Assembly: GCA_043772905.1 (NCBI GenBank)
Contig: JAYVFS010000239.1
Coordinates: forward strand, 1 to 64,000
Source of the DNA: JAAFJT01 sp043772905
Lineage (GTDB): Bacteria > Bacteroidota > Bacteroidia > Chitinophagales > Saprospiraceae
Reading direction: 5' to 3'
DNA: 64,000 bases
Of the stretch, positions 17,710 through 26,743 are shown in pieces. Positions within the stretch are counted from its first letter, which is position 1, and each line of letters opens with the position of its first letter. The position numbers were made by a program, and so were the translations under genes. Under the pieces are notes generated by a model that was not told the origin of the DNA, made no database searches, and saw nothing but the letters and a program-made list of their open reading frames with translations.

Positions 17710-17717
17710 TATTTTTG
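17710..17717 (+). promoter_or_regulatory. TAnnTTTG promoter box for the DUF2452 gene
   Basis: TATTTTTG lies 19 bases before the ATG at 17737, giving a very short leader. Confidence 0.45.
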
Positions 17718-17736
17718 TAGTAGAGTAGAAAAATTT

Positions 17737-18225
17737 ATGTTTATGACAAATAAGGAAAAAAAGGAAACAGGAAACGACGAAAAACCTTTCGTTAACCCCA
17801 TTGACAAGGACAAAGTAGCCGAAAACCCTGGTTTGCTGCCTTATGCACATACCGCAGGGAGTGCGGTCATTCGCCCCGAAGACAAAGGCAGAATCAAAGG
17901 CAATGCGATGATGGCGATGTACGAGCAAACCGACCGCCAAATGCACCAATTGAAAGAGCAAATGGAAACGCTCGTGGCTCAAGCCCAATCGTTGCAACGC
18001 CGCCAACAGATTTCAGAAGTGATTTATCAAGCGACTTTGGGTTTCCGTCCTGTCATGGGTCACGTTTATCATTTATATGAAAAAAAAGATGGTTCTCATA
18101 CCATTTCGCTCATTGCACCCGATGAATGGGGACGAAATCAACCTTATCGGTATTTGGCGACGGTGCAGTTGTTGTATGACCATACGTGGGAGGTTTTGAA
18201 GCAAGCCGATGATTTTGATTCGTAA
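17737..18225 (+). CDS. DUF2452-domain protein
   Basis: A 162-residue cytoplasmic protein with the family pattern: a charged N-terminus, PFVNPIDKDKVAENPGLLPYAHTAGSAVI, a helical central part (about 65-100), and FRPVMGHVYHLYEK with WGRNQPYRYLATVQLL at the end. The function of the family is not known. The second ATG six bases later is an equally possible start. It is followed by a repetitive intergenic region and then the tolC-like gene. Confidence 0.85.
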   Translation: MFMTNKEKKETGNDEKPFVNPIDKDKVAENPGLLPYAHTAGSAVIRPEDKGRIKGNAMMAMYEQTDRQMHQLKEQMETLVAQAQSLQRRQQISEVIYQATLGFRPVMGHVYHLYEKKDGSHTISLIAPDEWGRNQPYRYLATVQLLYDHTWEVLKQADDFDS

Positions 18226-18344
18226 AGACGCAATATTTTGCGTCTCTGATATTTGATTGTCATTTATTCGTAATAGGCACAATTTTGTGTCATTTACAAG
18301 TGTTTGTCGCTAATAATTGGAGACACAAAATATTGCGTCTCTAC
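18221..18344. repeat. Inverted repeat AGACGCAATATTTTGCGTC with a distant partner
   Basis: The left unit (18221-18246) is itself near-palindromic and overlaps the stop codon of the DUF2452 gene. A partner at 18318-18344 is largely complementary, and the two flank about 70 bases of unremarkable AT-rich DNA. Such units recur in Bacteroidota intergenic regions. The remaining gap to 18536 shows no other feature. Confidence 0.65.
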
Positions 18345-18536
18345 GTGTTATCCCGAAAAAAAAAATTATGCTTTCCTTCCTTTTATCTATCAAAATCCCT
18401 TTTTGATATAAATAAATGCGCCATTTAGGGTTTATGGGGTTAACATTGTCTCATGGATTATGGATATGGTGTGAAATTTGAAACATAGATGTTTCTCATC
18501 ATGTTTTAATAGTCATTTAAAAAAACAAGACTTGCG

Positions 18537-19979
18537 ATGTATCAAAAACTCATTATTTTAGGAATTTTATTGTCGGCATACAGCGTGTCGGCACAAGAAG
18601 TGTGGTCACTTGAAAAGTGCATATCAACAGCACAGGAGAACAATCGGACGATTAAGCAGAGCCAAATTTCGGTCAAAAATGCTCAATTAATCAATAAGCA
18701 AGACAAATATGCGGTTTATCCGACTGTTTCTGCATCGTCGAATTTAGGTTTTAACTTCGGTCGGAGTGTCAACCCTGCGACGTATCAATTTGAAAACATC
18801 AGTACCCGTTACAATGGTATCAATTTGTCGGCGGGTGTGATGTTGTACAACGGCGGACGGATTCAGAATCAAATCAAGCAAAGTTCGATGGATATTCAAG
18901 CGGCACAAGCTGATTTGGAGCAAGTTGCACAGAATATTTCGCTACAAGTTGCTCAGGCTTACCTTCAAATTTTGTTGAACGAAGAGCAGTTGACGAATGC
19001 TAAAAAACGGTCGCAAACGACTTTGAGCCAATTGGATCGCATAGAGAAACAAATCAAAGCAGGTGCAGCCGCACAAAATGCTCGTTATGACCTCGCTGCA
19101 CAGGTGGCAAGAGACGAACAGACAATCGTTACAGCATCAAACAGTGTCGAATTGAGTTATTTGAATTTGAAAAATTTATTAGAACTCTCGCCCGATAAAG
19201 ATATGAAAATTGAAGCCCCCTCAGTAACGATTCCCAAAGATGTTAATCCAGATAATTATTCATTCAGAATGGTTTATAACCAAGCGTTGGGTAATCAACC
19301 CCAGATTCGGGCGGGAGAATCACGCATAAAAAGTGCTGAAATCGGCGTAAAAATCGCACAAGCGGCTCTTTTACCCAGTTTATCTATGAGCGGAAATATT
19401 AATTCAAACTTTTCAAGTACGATTAAGGATTTTACAAAAGCCATGACTGCAACGGTGCCTGTTACGCAATCGGGTACAGCGACATTCAATGGTCAAACAG
19501 CCCCTGTTTCATTGACATTCAATCAAACGGTTGTGACAGATGCGCCTAAAAAGCCCTACTTCAATCAAATCGGTGATAACTTTGGTCAAGCGGTCGGTTT
19601 TAATTTACAAGTACCGATTTGGGACGGCTATCAACGTCGGACAACCATAGAAAGACAACAGTTATCTGTTGATAATCAAGTAATTACGCTTGATAGAACA
19701 AAACAACAATTGAAATCCGATGTTCAAAATGCCATTGCGTCGGCTCGTGCAGCACGTAAGCAATACGAAGCGGCTCAAAAAACATTAGATGCTCAAAAAG
19801 CAGCTTTTGATGCAACCGACAAACGTTTTCAAATTGGTGCTGCAAACGGTTTTGAGTTTGCTCAGGCGACTTTGCAACTTGATACCGCAGAGCGCGATGT
19901 AGTTGTGGCTAAGTACGATTATCTTTTCCGTTTGAAAATCGTCGAGTTTTATGAAGGGAAAAAACTAACGTTGAAATAA
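18537..19979 (+). CDS. TolC-family outer-membrane efflux protein
   Basis: A 480-residue outer-membrane channel subunit. The signal peptide MYQKLIILGILLSAYSVSAQ is followed by WSLEKCISTAQENN, the usual first repeat of the OEP domain. Two OEP repeats follow, each with long helices rich in Gln and Ala (residues 100-200 and 370-450), and beta segments resembling VSASSNLGFNFGRSV. A TACTGAGGGG copy at 19216 encodes APSV. It lies 111 bases upstream of an HlyD-type adaptor on the same strand, so both serve one exporter. An inner-membrane pump component is not encoded next to them. Confidence 0.9.
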   Translation: MYQKLIILGILLSAYSVSAQEVWSLEKCISTAQENNRTIKQSQISVKNAQLINKQDKYAVYPTVSASSNLGFNFGRSVNPATYQFENISTRYNGINLSAGVMLYNGGRIQNQIKQSSMDIQAAQADLEQVAQNISLQVAQAYLQILLNEEQLTNAKKRSQTTLSQLDRIEKQIKAGAAAQNARYDLAAQVARDEQTIVTASNSVELSYLNLKNLLELSPDKDMKIEAPSVTIPKDVNPDNYSFRMVYNQALGNQPQIRAGESRIKSAEIGVKIAQAALLPSLSMSGNINSNFSSTIKDFTKAMTATVPVTQSGTATFNGQTAPVSLTFNQTVVTDAPKKPYFNQIGDNFGQAVGFNLQVPIWDGYQRRTTIERQQLSVDNQVITLDRTKQQLKSDVQNAIASARAARKQYEAAQKTLDAQKAAFDATDKRFQIGAANGFEFAQATLQLDTAERDVVVAKYDYLFRLKIVEFYEGKKLTLK

Positions 19980-20090
19980 ATCACGGATTATAAAGGCGGG
20001 TTGGATTTTAGAGATTAGGAGACCCCCTCAGTATTTTACGGAATCTTATCTGAAATTTTATCAAAAAAATATAAAAGCAAAACAAAAACA

Positions 20091-21560
20091 ATGGCTGTTC
20101 AAAATAAAAAGAAAAATAACAAACTCATTTGGATTTTAGTCGGCGTTGTTGCCGTGCTACTGATTGTTGCCGTTTTCGTAAGCAAAAACAAAAAAGTAGG
20201 TGAAAAAATATATGCTGAAAAAGTAGCAACCCGCACCATTCAAGAAACCGTTTCGGCAAGTGGACGTATTTTTCCAGAAAAAGAAATCAAAGTCAGTTCT
20301 GACGTTTCAGGTGAAATCGTTGAGTTACCTGTCAAAGAGGGTGATTCTGTTCGTGCAGGACAATTGCTTTGCCGTGTTGATGCTCGTATCTATCGCGACC
20401 AATTGACACGTGGCGAGGCAAGCGTTAACGCCTCTCGCGCTCAATATGCCAATGCTTTGTCGAATATTGAAAGTGTTCGCGCTCGTCAACTACAAATTAT
20501 TGCTCAAAAAGAACAATTACAAGCCCAGTTGAAGCAAACTCAACAGTCGTTCAAACGCAATGAACAATTGCATAAAGAGGGTGTAATTTCAGATGCTGAT
20601 TTTGAAACAGCTCAATCGCAGTTGCGTCAACAAGAAGCGACGATTAGAGCGACAGAAGCACAGATTAAAGCCGCGTTGAATGATATTGCTTCTTCTCAGA
20701 AAACAGCAGAAGCAGCGCAGTACAATGTCAGAAGTTCAGAAGCATCGCTTAAAGAATTACAAACCAATCTAAACCGTACTTCGATTTACGCGCCTGTTGA
20801 TGGTGTTGTGTCAAAATTAACCATCGAGAAAGGCGAACGTGTGGTCGGTACAGCCCAAATGTCGGGTACAGAAATCATGCGTATTGCCAATCTTTCGGCT
20901 ATGGAAGTTCAAATTGATGTCAGTGAAAACGACATTTTGCGTCTGGCTGTTGGCAATGACGTGGATATTGAAATTGATGCGTTTTCAGGACGTAAGTTCA
21001 AAGGACGTGTTTCAGAAGTGGCAAACACGGCAAGTAACGCATTTACAGCATCAGGTGCAGTGAATTTGACGACAGACCAAGTAACCAATTTTGTTGTCAA
21101 AGTTCGGATTGACCCAGCGAGTTATGCGGATTTGATGCGCAATGGTCGTCCGCCGTTCCGTCCTGGTATGTCTGCGTCAGTTGATATTCATACTAAATCG
21201 GTTGCCGATGCAATCAGTGTGCCGATTCAAGCCGTAACGACACGTGACGAAGAAGCAGACCTCAAAAAAGCCAAAGCCGCCGCAGAGAATGAAGGTACAC
21301 AGCCCAAAGAGAAAAAATCGGTTCAAGCTGTAAGAGAAGTTGTTTTCATTGTTTCAGGCGACACTGTTAAAATGGTAGATGTCAAAACAGCGATTCAAGA
21401 CAATCAGCACATTCAAATCATTTCAGGTTTGAAAGGCGATGAGGAAGTTGTGGCAGCACCTTTTAATTTGATTGCTCGAAAATTGAAATCGGGAACTAAA
21501 ATTCAAAAAGTAACTGAAAAAGAACTTTACAGCAGTGCCGCAGATAAGAAGAAGGATTAG
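20091..21560 (+). CDS. HlyD/MacA-type periplasmic adaptor protein
   Basis: A 489-residue membrane-fusion protein anchored by one N-terminal helix (about residues 12-30). The lipoyl half-motif GEIVELPVKEGDSVRAGQLL is followed by a long coiled coil (about 105-225), the second half-motif RTSIYAPVDGVVSKL, a beta-barrel, and a C-terminal domain with PIQAVTTRDEE. It bridges an inner-membrane pump and the upstream TolC-type channel. A lysine- and alanine-rich insert near 385-410 is unusual but plausible. A terminator follows immediately, so no pump gene belongs to this operon. Whether the partner is MacB-like or RND-like is unknown. Confidence 0.9.
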   Translation: MAVQNKKKNNKLIWILVGVVAVLLIVAVFVSKNKKVGEKIYAEKVATRTIQETVSASGRIFPEKEIKVSSDVSGEIVELPVKEGDSVRAGQLLCRVDARIYRDQLTRGEASVNASRAQYANALSNIESVRARQLQIIAQKEQLQAQLKQTQQSFKRNEQLHKEGVISDADFETAQSQLRQQEATIRATEAQIKAALNDIASSQKTAEAAQYNVRSSEASLKELQTNLNRTSIYAPVDGVVSKLTIEKGERVVGTAQMSGTEIMRIANLSAMEVQIDVSENDILRLAVGNDVDIEIDAFSGRKFKGRVSEVANTASNAFTASGAVNLTTDQVTNFVVKVRIDPASYADLMRNGRPPFRPGMSASVDIHTKSVADAISVPIQAVTTRDEEADLKKAKAAAENEGTQPKEKKSVQAVREVVFIVSGDTVKMVDVKTAIQDNQHIQIISGLKGDEEVVAAPFNLIARKLKSGTKIQKVTEKELYSSAADKKKD

Positions 21561-21576
21561 CGGTTTTGTTTTCATA

Positions 21577-21614
21577 AAAAAAGCCTCGTGTGATTTTGCA
21601 CGAGGCTTTTTTTG
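21577..21614 (+). terminator. Terminator after the HlyD-type gene
   Basis: Stem GCCTCGTG/CACGAGGC flanked by A and T runs. The same stem core recurs in the terminator at 23405. Confidence 0.85.
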
Positions 21615-21664
21615 TGATGTTATATGATTCAAATAATTATTACCATTTTAGAGAAGTTATTTTA

Positions 21665-21931
21665 TTAAGTTTTGAAAAAGAGATAAAACAAAGTACCGAT
21701 TAATATCATCACAGTCATAAATACTATTTGCTTTTTACTCATAGAAAACTTTTCGTTAGCATTTTTAAATTGAAAAACCGCACCAATTAAATAACATATT
21801 ATCAATATGATATCCAAAATAATTGAAAAATATTGCTTTTTATCGTTTTGCTCTAAAATTTGTGTCAATTTAAAGATGGAATAAAGAATTAGACTTATTG
21901 CAATAAATATACGTATTGATTTATTTTTCAT
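21665..21931 (-). CDS. Small membrane protein of unknown function
   Basis: An 88-residue peptide with three hydrophobic helices (about 7-25, 36-56 and 68-86) separated by short charged loops, so an inner-membrane location is likely. No family is recognised. It lies 79 bases beyond the stop codon side of a lipoprotein gene on the same strand and may be co-transcribed with it. The region lacks TACTGAGGGG and looks more AT-rich than its neighbours, which fits an acquired segment. Confidence 0.6.
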   Translation of the reverse strand: MKNKSIRIFIAISLILYSIFKLTQILEQNDKKQYFSIILDIILIICYLIGAVFQFKNANEKFSMSKKQIVFMTVMILIGTLFYLFFKT

Positions 21932-22010
21932 AACTCTTTTTTTTTAAGAAAGCGGTGAAATACTAATTTCACCGCTTCTATTATTTAGTACGATATCATT
22001 ACAAATGTAT

Positions 22011-22682
22011 TTACTTAGAGCCTAGGCATCCATATCCTGTGTTTATCGAACTAACTATGAACTTTGCAGTCATAACTGCACCACAAACTTCCATAGCGGG
22101 TCCTGTGTACATACACATAGCAGCGTCGCCTAAAAAGTTGAAAAAATTGCTTGTAAAGCCACTCATGAAACATTTATTAATCCTATATACAGGTGGTGAA
22201 ATAGGAGTAAAGATTATTCCTTGTTTTGCGAAAGCAAAGCTAATAAATTTAGGAATGTCTTGAACACTATATTTATTCAATAAAGATGTAAGTTTTACAA
22301 TATTGCTATTATAAGGTTTTCCTACTAAGTCCCACATTTCTTGTTCATTGCTTACTTTTAGAAAATTGAAAACTGCGGTTGTTGCACGTTGTTCTAATCC
22401 ATTAGAGGTCGTAAAATCTACATTTGCAAAAGCTTGCCCTTCAATAGTTAACAAGTCATTACCAAGACTGTTCAATGCGACTATCTGTGATTTCATCATT
22501 TGTAAATCCTCTGATGACATCGCATAATAGATTTGACTTTCGGTACTACCTTCTTCTAATGTAAGAGGTTGATACAAAGAATTACTACCCAACTCATTAA
22601 TCGTTAAAGACTCCTTAGTACAATAACTAAAAAACAGTATTGCAACTGCTAAACTACATAGTACAAAAATTTTGTTTTTCAT
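22011..22682 (-). CDS. Cysteine-rich C-terminal lipoprotein of unknown function
   Basis: A 223-residue protein with a signal peptide ending in the lipobox-like FSYC (about Cys21). The middle is helical and polar. The last ~55 residues change character: rich in Gly, Ala and Met, with four more cysteines (in KCFMSGF, AAMCMYTG, EVCGAVM and YGCLGSK) and a hydrophobic stretch. This tail resembles compact cysteine-stapled peptides, but no bacteriocin family is recognised with confidence. It is divergent from an XRE regulator across a 339-base gap. No TACTGAGGGG copy lies within it. Confidence 0.65.
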   Translation of the reverse strand: MKNKIFVLCSLAVAILFFSYCTKESLTINELGSNSLYQPLTLEEGSTESQIYYAMSSEDLQMMKSQIVALNSLGNDLLTIEGQAFANVDFTTSNGLEQRATTAVFNFLKVSNEQEMWDLVGKPYNSNIVKLTSLLNKYSVQDIPKFISFAFAKQGIIFTPISPPVYRINKCFMSGFTSNFFNFLGDAAMCMYTGPAMEVCGAVMTAKFIVSSINTGYGCLGSK

Positions 22683-23021
22683 TCTTTTTGAATTTAATAA
22701 TTTGTTGCCTACACTAACGCTTTCAGCTTTTCGCCCTACTTCTTTTGAGGTGGTTTTAGGTTATACCACAATAATAGTTGCATCTTAATAAATTGAATTT
22801 TATTCTAATTTTAATTTATTTCAATCTCTTTAGGCTCAAAAAAAAATTAATTGTTAAAGAGAAATGTGTTACTTAATGAAAGTTGCTTTTAATTATTTTC
22901 AAGATATTAAGATGCGAATTAATAAGTGCAAAGGTTGTAATGAAAACAGAAAAAAATATCAAATGAAAGGTTATACTTTATAACTGAAAGCTCTATATTT
23001 ATGCTTTTAAATTATAAATAA
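22683..23021. other. Intergenic stretch between the lipoprotein and XRE genes
   Basis: 339 AT-rich bases between divergent genes. The inverted pair GTGGTTTTAGGTTATACCAC at 22751-22770 could be a small operator. No gene, terminator or motif copy is seen. Confidence 0.4.
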
Positions 23022-23387
23022 ATGGAAATAGGTCAAAAAATTAAAAAAGTAAGAGAGTTGAGAAACTTTACTCAAGATTATGTTGCAACTCAATTAGGTA
23101 TTTCCCAAGAGGCATATAGTAAAATTGAAGCAAACAAAACGAGTGTTTCTATTCAAAGAATTGAAAAAGTTGCAGAAGTTTTAGGGATTAATATCTTTGA
23201 TTTGATGAATTTTGACGAAAGCAAAGTATTTTTTAACTTTTCAGAAAATGACCAAAATAATGCCCAGATTGGTTATTTTGGCTCGAATGAAACGATTAAA
23301 GAGTTAAAAGAGCTTTACGAAAAAATGGTAGTACAACAAAAAAGTGAGATAGAATTTCTCCGTAGCCTTTTAAAAAGTAAAGATTGA
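23022..23387 (+). CDS. XRE-family helix-turn-helix regulator
   Basis: A 121-residue protein. The HTH occupies residues 7-60 with the classic TQDYVATQLGISQEAYSKIEANKTSV pattern, followed by IEKVAEVLGINIFDLM. A charged helical C-terminus (about 85-118) is likely a coiled coil for dimerisation. It is divergent from the lipoprotein gene and may control it. A strong terminator ends the gene. Confidence 0.85.
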   Translation: MEIGQKIKKVRELRNFTQDYVATQLGISQEAYSKIEANKTSVSIQRIEKVAEVLGINIFDLMNFDESKVFFNFSENDQNNAQIGYFGSNETIKELKELYEKMVVQQKSEIEFLRSLLKSKD

Positions 23388-23404
23388 GGTCTCCTATCGG
23401 TAAG

Positions 23405-23440
23405 AAAAGCCTCGTGCATGACAATGCACGAGGCTTTTTT
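23405..23440 (+). terminator. Terminator after the XRE gene
   Basis: A perfect 15-base stem (23405-23419 with 23424-23438) with loop GACA and a T run. The motif copy at 23449-23460 lies just after it. Confidence 0.85.
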
Positions 23441-23460
23441 GTAGAAAATACTGAGGGGGG

Positions 23461-23733
23461 CTACATCGCTTTGAGTGTTTGTTTAAAATGTCTTATTTTG
23501 TTTTCGATGCTATCCAATTGCTCTGTAAATTGATTTTTAATATGTGCATCTAATTGTTTTTCAGCAGCAAGCGATTCAATACCGAACTTGATTTTTTCAA
23601 TATTGCTAAACATAAAATTATCCAACTCGTCAGTTGGTAAACTAAGCATATAGTCTTTCATCATTTCTTTTTGCTTAGACAATGATTTTGTTGCCCAATA
23701 TTTTTTTAAGAAATTTTCGTGGTTGTATGTCAT
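23461..23733 (-). CDS. Hypothetical helical protein
   Basis: A 90-residue, probably all-helical cytoplasmic protein (MTYNHENFLKKYWATKSLSKQ start) with a coiled-coil-like C-terminal half (LDSIENKIRHFKQTLKAM). No family is recognised. A TACTGAGGGGGG copy ends one base before the stop codon on the plus strand, the same layout as at the end of ftsK. Confidence 0.6.
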   Translation of the reverse strand: MTYNHENFLKKYWATKSLSKQKEMMKDYMLSLPTDELDNFMFSNIEKIKFGIESLAAEKQLDAHIKNQFTEQLDSIENKIRHFKQTLKAM

Positions 23734-23891
23734 TTTTATAAATTTTTAAGACGTTTAGTTTATGTCGGTTTCATTACAAAAATAAGTATTTTTCTAAGAA
23801 AATATATTTTTGTATGCAACAATATATTAGGGTCAGTTAGATAAACTTTTTGTTTAAAATAAAAAGTTTATCTAAATTTTAAAAATTCTCT

Positions 23892-23899
23892 TACTTTTG
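23892..23899 (+). promoter_or_regulatory. TAnnTTTG promoter box for parC
   Basis: TACTTTTG lies 93 bases before the parC ATG. A motif copy (23941) sits within the predicted leader. Confidence 0.45.
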
Positions 23900-23984
23900 T
23901 AAGCTTTCAACATTATCCATAAATTATCGTTGAAACCATACCCCTCAGTATAACTTTGAATTTTTGATTTTATAAAGATATTTT

Positions 23985-26669
23985 ATGGCAAAAAGAAATA
24001 CCGATACGCCCAATAATGGCAGTCGCCTTGATGAGAATGGCGACCATATCATTACGTTGGGCAATATGTATCAAGATTATTTTCTCGACTATGCGAGTTA
24101 TGTTATCCTTGAAAGGGCAGTGCCGCATATCCATGACGGTTTGAAACCTGTGCAACGACGTATCCTTCATGCGATGAAAGAAATGGACGATGGGCGTTAT
24201 CATAAGGTGGCGAACATTATTGGGCAGACGATGCAGTATCATCCGCATGGCGATGCGTCCATTGGTGATGCACTCGTCAACTTAGGACAAAAAGATTTAG
24301 TGATAGATTGTCAAGGCAATTGGGGCGATATCCGCACAGGTGACGGGGCAGCAGCGCCACGTTATATTGAAGCCCGATTGACACCTTTTGCTCGTGATGT
24401 TGTTTTCAATAATCAAACAACTGAATGGCAATTGTCTTACGATGGTCGTAAACGTGAGCCTGTTACATTGCCGATTAAATTTCCTTTGTTGTTGGCGCAA
24501 GGTGTGGAAGGTATCGCTGTTGGTCTTTCGACGAAGATTTTACCACACAATTTTATTGAACTCATCAAAGCCAGCATTGATTTATTGAAAGGGCGTTCGC
24601 CAAATATTTTACCTGATTTTCAGACAGGTGGTATGGTTGATGTGACAAATTACAACGGTGGCAAACGGGGTGGAAAAGTACGTGTCCGCGCGCGTCTTGA
24701 AATTTCAAAAGATAAAAAATGCCTACTGATCAAAGAGATTCCTTATGGCACAACAACGGGTGATTTGGTTGACTCTATTTTAAGAGCTGCCGATAAAGGG
24801 AAAATTAAAATTAAAAAGGTGGTTGACCAAACTGCAAAAGATGTCGAGGTGGTTATTGAATTACAATCGGGTGTTTCGCCTGATGTGACGATGGATGCGC
24901 TTTATGCTTTTTCAGATTGTGAAGTTTCTATTTCGCCAAACGCTTGTGTGATTTATGATAACAAACCCTTGTTCATGGATGTCAACGAAATGCTGCGATT
25001 GGATACAGAGTTGACAAAAAATCTTTTGAAACAAGAGTTAGAAATTAGAAAAGGCGAATTAGAAGAGAAGTGGCATTTTGCGAGTTTGGAAAAAATCTTT
25101 ATCGAAAACCGCATTTATCATCAAATCGAAGAAGCTGAATCGTGGGAACATGTCTTGAAAATCATTCCACAGGAATTAAGAATATATGTCCTTGAACCAG
25201 ACGCAGTTGCTCAACCGAATGACAAACGGCTCGTTTTACTGAGGGGGCTATCAGAAGAAGACGTAACCCGTTTGACGGAAATTCGTATCAAACGCATTTC
25301 AAAATACAATGCTTTTGCTGCCGATGAAATGCTCAAAAATGTGCTTGATGAATTGGCACAAGTCAAACATGACCTTGAACATTTGACGGAATACACGATT
25401 GCGTATTATGAAATGTTGTTAAAAAAATACGGAAAGGGTAGAGAACGTCAAACAGAGATCCGCGTTTTTGATACCATTCAAGCAACAGAAGTTGTTGCAA
25501 ATAATGCTAAACTTTATGCCAATCGCAAAGACGGTTTCATTGGTACAGGTTTGAAAAAAGGAGATGATGTCGAATTTGTATCTGACTGTTCTGATATTGA
25601 TGAAATCATTACGTTTAGAAAGGATGGTAAATTTCAAGTGGTCAAAGTAGCTGATAAAGTCTTTGTCGGTAAAGATATTATTCATGTAGCCGTTTGGCGC
25701 AAAGGAGATGAGCGAACAACTTACAATCTTATCTATTTGGATGGCAAATCAGGAACAAGTTATGCCAAACGTTTTAACGTTACGGCTATAACACGTTCCA
25801 ATGAATATGACTTAACGCAAGGCAATCCGAATTCAAAACTGTGGTATTTTACAGCAAATCCTAATGGTGAATCCGAAGTTGTGTCGGTTCAATTGACCCA
25901 AAGTTCTACGGCAAAAATCAAGCGTTTTGATTTTGATTTTGAGACATTGTCTATCAAAGGGCGTGCTTCGCAAGGGAATATTGTAACGAAATATCCTGTT
26001 CGGGAGGTTAAGCAAAAGACCGTTGGTAAATCAACATTGGGTGCAAAAAAGATTTGGTTCGACGATATTACGGGCAAACTGAATGATACAGAAAGAGGCC
26101 GTTTAATAGGCGAATTTGATACGGGTGACAATATTCTTATTCTCTACAAAGATGGTTCTTTGGAGATTTGTGAGGTGGATTTGGTGAAGCATTTTGAATT
26201 GAATGACATATTACATCTTGGAAAAATAGAGCCACATACAGTTGTGACATCTGTTCATTTTGATGGTAATAAAGGTTGGACGATGGTTAAACGCTTTAAA
26301 GTTGAGGGTATAAAAATAAACGACAGGCTTAGTTATTTGACAGACCACAAGAAATCGCAAATGCTTTTTGTCTCTGTAAAACCTAAACCATGTATCAATT
26401 ATGCGATTAAGATTGGTTCTAAAAAAATGGATGGTGGCGAAGTGAGCCTTGCAGAATTCATTGATATTAAAGGTTGGAAAGCTTTAGGTAACAAATTGAG
26501 CGACCAAAAACTCTTAGATGTAAAGGAAGTTGTCGTGCAAAATGAACCAGAAGAACCTGTTGAATTGAATACTGAATCTAATGAAAGTGAAGATGATAGT
26601 GGTGAAACACCCAAATCAAACCCTCGTTTTCAAGCAGGAGATACAATAGAATTTGATTTTGGAGATTAA
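23985..26669 (+). CDS. parC: DNA topoisomerase IV subunit A
   Basis: An 894-residue type IIA topoisomerase subunit that decatenates daughter chromosomes. The winged-helix DNA-gate domain has ERAVPHIHDGLKPVQRRILHAM, QYHPHGDASIGDALVNLGQ and the catalytic tyrosine Tyr127 in APRYIEARL. The surrounding GNWGDIRTGDGAAAPRY is of the ParC rather than the GyrA type (which has GGNFGS...). Beta-propeller blades fill the C-terminus and an acidic tail ends it. The usual GyrA-box is absent. parE is not adjacent. A TACTGAGGGGG copy at 25237 encodes LLRG. The gene ends at a terminator framed by two parS-like sites. Confidence 0.9.
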   Translation: MAKRNTDTPNNGSRLDENGDHIITLGNMYQDYFLDYASYVILERAVPHIHDGLKPVQRRILHAMKEMDDGRYHKVANIIGQTMQYHPHGDASIGDALVNLGQKDLVIDCQGNWGDIRTGDGAAAPRYIEARLTPFARDVVFNNQTTEWQLSYDGRKREPVTLPIKFPLLLAQGVEGIAVGLSTKILPHNFIELIKASIDLLKGRSPNILPDFQTGGMVDVTNYNGGKRGGKVRVRARLEISKDKKCLLIKEIPYGTTTGDLVDSILRAADKGKIKIKKVVDQTAKDVEVVIELQSGVSPDVTMDALYAFSDCEVSISPNACVIYDNKPLFMDVNEMLRLDTELTKNLLKQELEIRKGELEEKWHFASLEKIFIENRIYHQIEEAESWEHVLKIIPQELRIYVLEPDAVAQPNDKRLVLLRGLSEEDVTRLTEIRIKRISKYNAFAADEMLKNVLDELAQVKHDLEHLTEYTIAYYEMLLKKYGKGRERQTEIRVFDTIQATEVVANNAKLYANRKDGFIGTGLKKGDDVEFVSDCSDIDEIITFRKDGKFQVVKVADKVFVGKDIIHVAVWRKGDERTTYNLIYLDGKSGTSYAKRFNVTAITRSNEYDLTQGNPNSKLWYFTANPNGESEVVSVQLTQSSTAKIKRFDFDFETLSIKGRASQGNIVTKYPVREVKQKTVGKSTLGAKKIWFDDITGKLNDTERGRLIGEFDTGDNILILYKDGSLEICEVDLVKHFELNDILHLGKIEPHTVVTSVHFDGNKGWTMVKRFKVEGIKINDRLSYLTDHKKSQMLFVSVKPKPCINYAIKIGSKKMDGGEVSLAEFIDIKGWKALGNKLSDQKLLDVKEVVVQNEPEEPVELNTESNESEDDSGETPKSNPRFQAGDTIEFDFGD

Positions 26670-26671
26670 GA

Positions 26672-26687
26672 AGTTCCACGTAGAACA
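26672..26687 (+). promoter_or_regulatory. parS-like site 1
   Basis: AGTTCCACGTAGAACA differs in two positions from the parS form TGTTCCACGTGGAACA. It lies directly after the parC stop codon. Confidence 0.6.
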
Positions 26688-26688
26688 A

Positions 26689-26727
26689 TAAAAAAAGCCT
26701 CACGTATCTTACGTGAGGCTTTTTTAT
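26689..26727 (+). terminator. parC/thrC bidirectional terminator
   Basis: Stem GCCTCACGT/ACGTGAGGC with a 5-base loop and A/T runs on both sides. Two parS-like sites frame it, so the whole 26672-26743 block is one large inverted repeat. Confidence 0.85.
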
Positions 26728-26743
26728 TGTTCTACGTGGAACT
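26728..26743 (-). promoter_or_regulatory. parS-like site 2
   Basis: TGTTCTACGTGGAACT is the reverse complement of site 1 and lies directly before the thrC stop codon. Confidence 0.6.
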
